Shown: one piece after another, positions 22,924 to 23,455 of the stretch | How positions within the stretch are numbered: the first letter of the stretch is position 1 | Layout: each line of letters opens with the position of its first letter | Source: a virus | Length of the DNA: 23,455 bases | Virus record (IMG/VR): IMGVR_UViG_3300021964_000553 | Location: 1 to 23,455 of that record | Reading direction: 5' to 3' (one strand) | Notes under the pieces: model-generated | What the model was told of the DNA's origin: nothing | Database searches by the model: none | Seen by the model: only the letters and a program-made list of their open reading frames with translations | Program-made: the position numbers and the translations under genes

Positions 22924-22945
22924 TGTAAGCTTCACAATGCTTACG
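22924..22945 (+). other. Second intergenic hairpin
   Basis: GTAAGC (22925-22930) pairs with GCTTAC (22939-22944) around an 8-nt loop, with an outer T-G wobble. It follows the TTCG hairpin by 3 nt, so two hairpins fill most of the 76-nt gap between the flanking genes. Confidence 0.55.
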
Positions 22946-22971
22946 ATTGTCCACTTTATTTCCATTTAATC

Positions 22972-23268
22972 ATGACTATTTCTGCCACTCAATCTGCTGC
23001 TATTGCAGACATTCTTGATACCTATGACGCATCAGAGCGTGAAGACATTGCCAACTATGGTTGTGCCTCAGGTTCTGCACATGCTCACATTTACTATCAA
23101 CAAACTTGGGAGTATTTCCTCAAGTTTGAAGACGAGATTGAAGATTATTTCTATGATCTTTTCGATGACAATTATATCCACGATCTTACTGCTGATCAGA
23201 CCAGTATTCGTGGGATTGTCAACAAACTTGTCTGGTCTTTTGTTGAGTCTGTATGTTCTAACTATTGA
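22972..23268 (+). CDS. Small strongly acidic protein, early-region position
   Basis: The start at 22972 (MTISATQSAAIADILDTYDA) gives 98 residues. Longer in-frame starts from 22804 would cross the previous gene and the hairpins. I count 18 Asp/Glu against 4 Lys/Arg, with a dense acidic centre (FEDEIEDYFYDLFDDNYIHD). An N-terminal helix is followed by a conserved-looking patch (YGCASGSAHAHIYYQQTWEY). I have a weak memory of a family of unknown function with a similar GC-SG and YY pattern. The strong negative charge, small size and early position recall DNA-mimic inhibitors such as T7 Ocr, but no residue similarity to Ocr is claimed. No clear ribosome site is seen. Confidence 0.75.
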   Translation: MTISATQSAAIADILDTYDASEREDIANYGCASGSAHAHIYYQQTWEYFLKFEDEIEDYFYDLFDDNYIHDLTADQTSIRGIVNKLVWSFVESVCSNY

Positions 23269-23284
23269 GGCAATCTGCCTCTTT
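23267..23284 (+). terminator. Hairpin with the same GAGGCA/TGCCTC stem, at a stop codon
   Basis: GAGGCA (23267-23272) and TGCCTC (23276-23281) close a 3-nt loop, followed by TTT. The stem begins inside the TGA stop of the acidic protein gene. It repeats the stem at 22906-22921, which suggests the same processing or stabilising factor acts on both messages. Confidence 0.6.
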
Positions 23285-23330
23285 AGTTAACAACAATTAT
23301 TCACAATCATCTCAAGGACGCAGAATCAAA

Positions 23331-23447
23331 ATGCTTTGGTCTGAATCTACAATCATCCTGGCCATTGTCGGTATGGTAGGATTGTTCAGCACTGCCATCA
23401 TTTGGCAACGTGCAAACCGTATCACCTCTAACTACTACAAGAAATGA
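23331..23447 (+). CDS. Small single-span membrane peptide, 38 residues
   Basis: AAGGA (23314-23318) lies 12 nt before the ATG at 23331, supporting this start. The product begins MLWSESTIILAIVGMVGLFS, spans the membrane once at about residues 6-25, and ends in a basic cytoplasmic-type tail (WQRANRITSNYYKK). A longer frame from 23265 would begin inside the preceding hairpin and is less likely. Short membrane peptides are common among early genes of cyanophages and have no assigned role. Confidence 0.65.
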   Translation: MLWSESTIILAIVGMVGLFSTAIIWQRANRITSNYYKK

Positions 23448-23455
23448 AGTACAAC

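Overview
This window looks like about 23.5 kb of a T7-like cyanophage (short-tailed, Autographiviridae-type podovirus of marine picocyanobacteria). The argument rests on gene order and motifs. A tail tubular protein B end is followed by three large internal-core/ejection proteins in the T7 gp14-gp15-gp16 order. Next come a gp17-type tail fibre, a small holin-like gene in the T7 17.5 position, a small terminase, a large terminase with clear Walker and nuclease motifs, and a flavin-dependent thymidylate synthase (ThyX). All genes read on the + strand and many overlap by 1-14 nt. The gp15-like protein ends in a domain I associate with marine cyanobacterial and cyanophage proteins, which supports the host assignment. 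No database search was possible.

Layout. 1-9689: virion genes, namely tail tubular B (5' end outside the window), a small gene in the gp13 position, and the gp14-, gp15- and gp16-like ejection proteins. 9720-14876: a 1718-residue mosaic tail fibre whose distal third is much richer in G+C than the rest. 14902-17191: a packed run of small genes, including a proline-rich membrane protein, a nested holin-like gene, two secreted proteins encoded partly in the same DNA, and a membrane/coiled-coil protein; this is the likely lysis/envelope module. 17188-21124: packaging, with TerS, a small basic protein, an HNH nuclease, two unrecognised genes and TerL. HNH nucleases encoded close to terminase genes often assist packaging.

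21125-21335 holds three consecutive hairpins and then a good sigma70-type promoter enclosed by an inverted repeat, followed by thyX. 21960-22646 is about 690 nt without a convincing gene. It is packed with hairpins: a short-period repeat array, an 80-nt irregular hairpin with about 28 pairs, and a 48-nt tRNA-like acceptor/T-arm element with no room for normal D and anticodon arms. Small genes follow (a KTSC-type protein, a very acidic protein, a single-span membrane peptide), separated by hairpins that reuse the same stem sequence. By analogy with T7, this right-hand part would be the genome-end/early region: control RNA and host-polymerase promoters, an RNase III-type processing hairpin, then small host-takeover genes. 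That assignment is inference.

The most interesting candidates are the structured RNA region with its mini-tRNA element, the overlapping pair of secreted-protein genes with an unresolved start, the host-like domain at the end of the gp15-like protein, and the acidic early protein.
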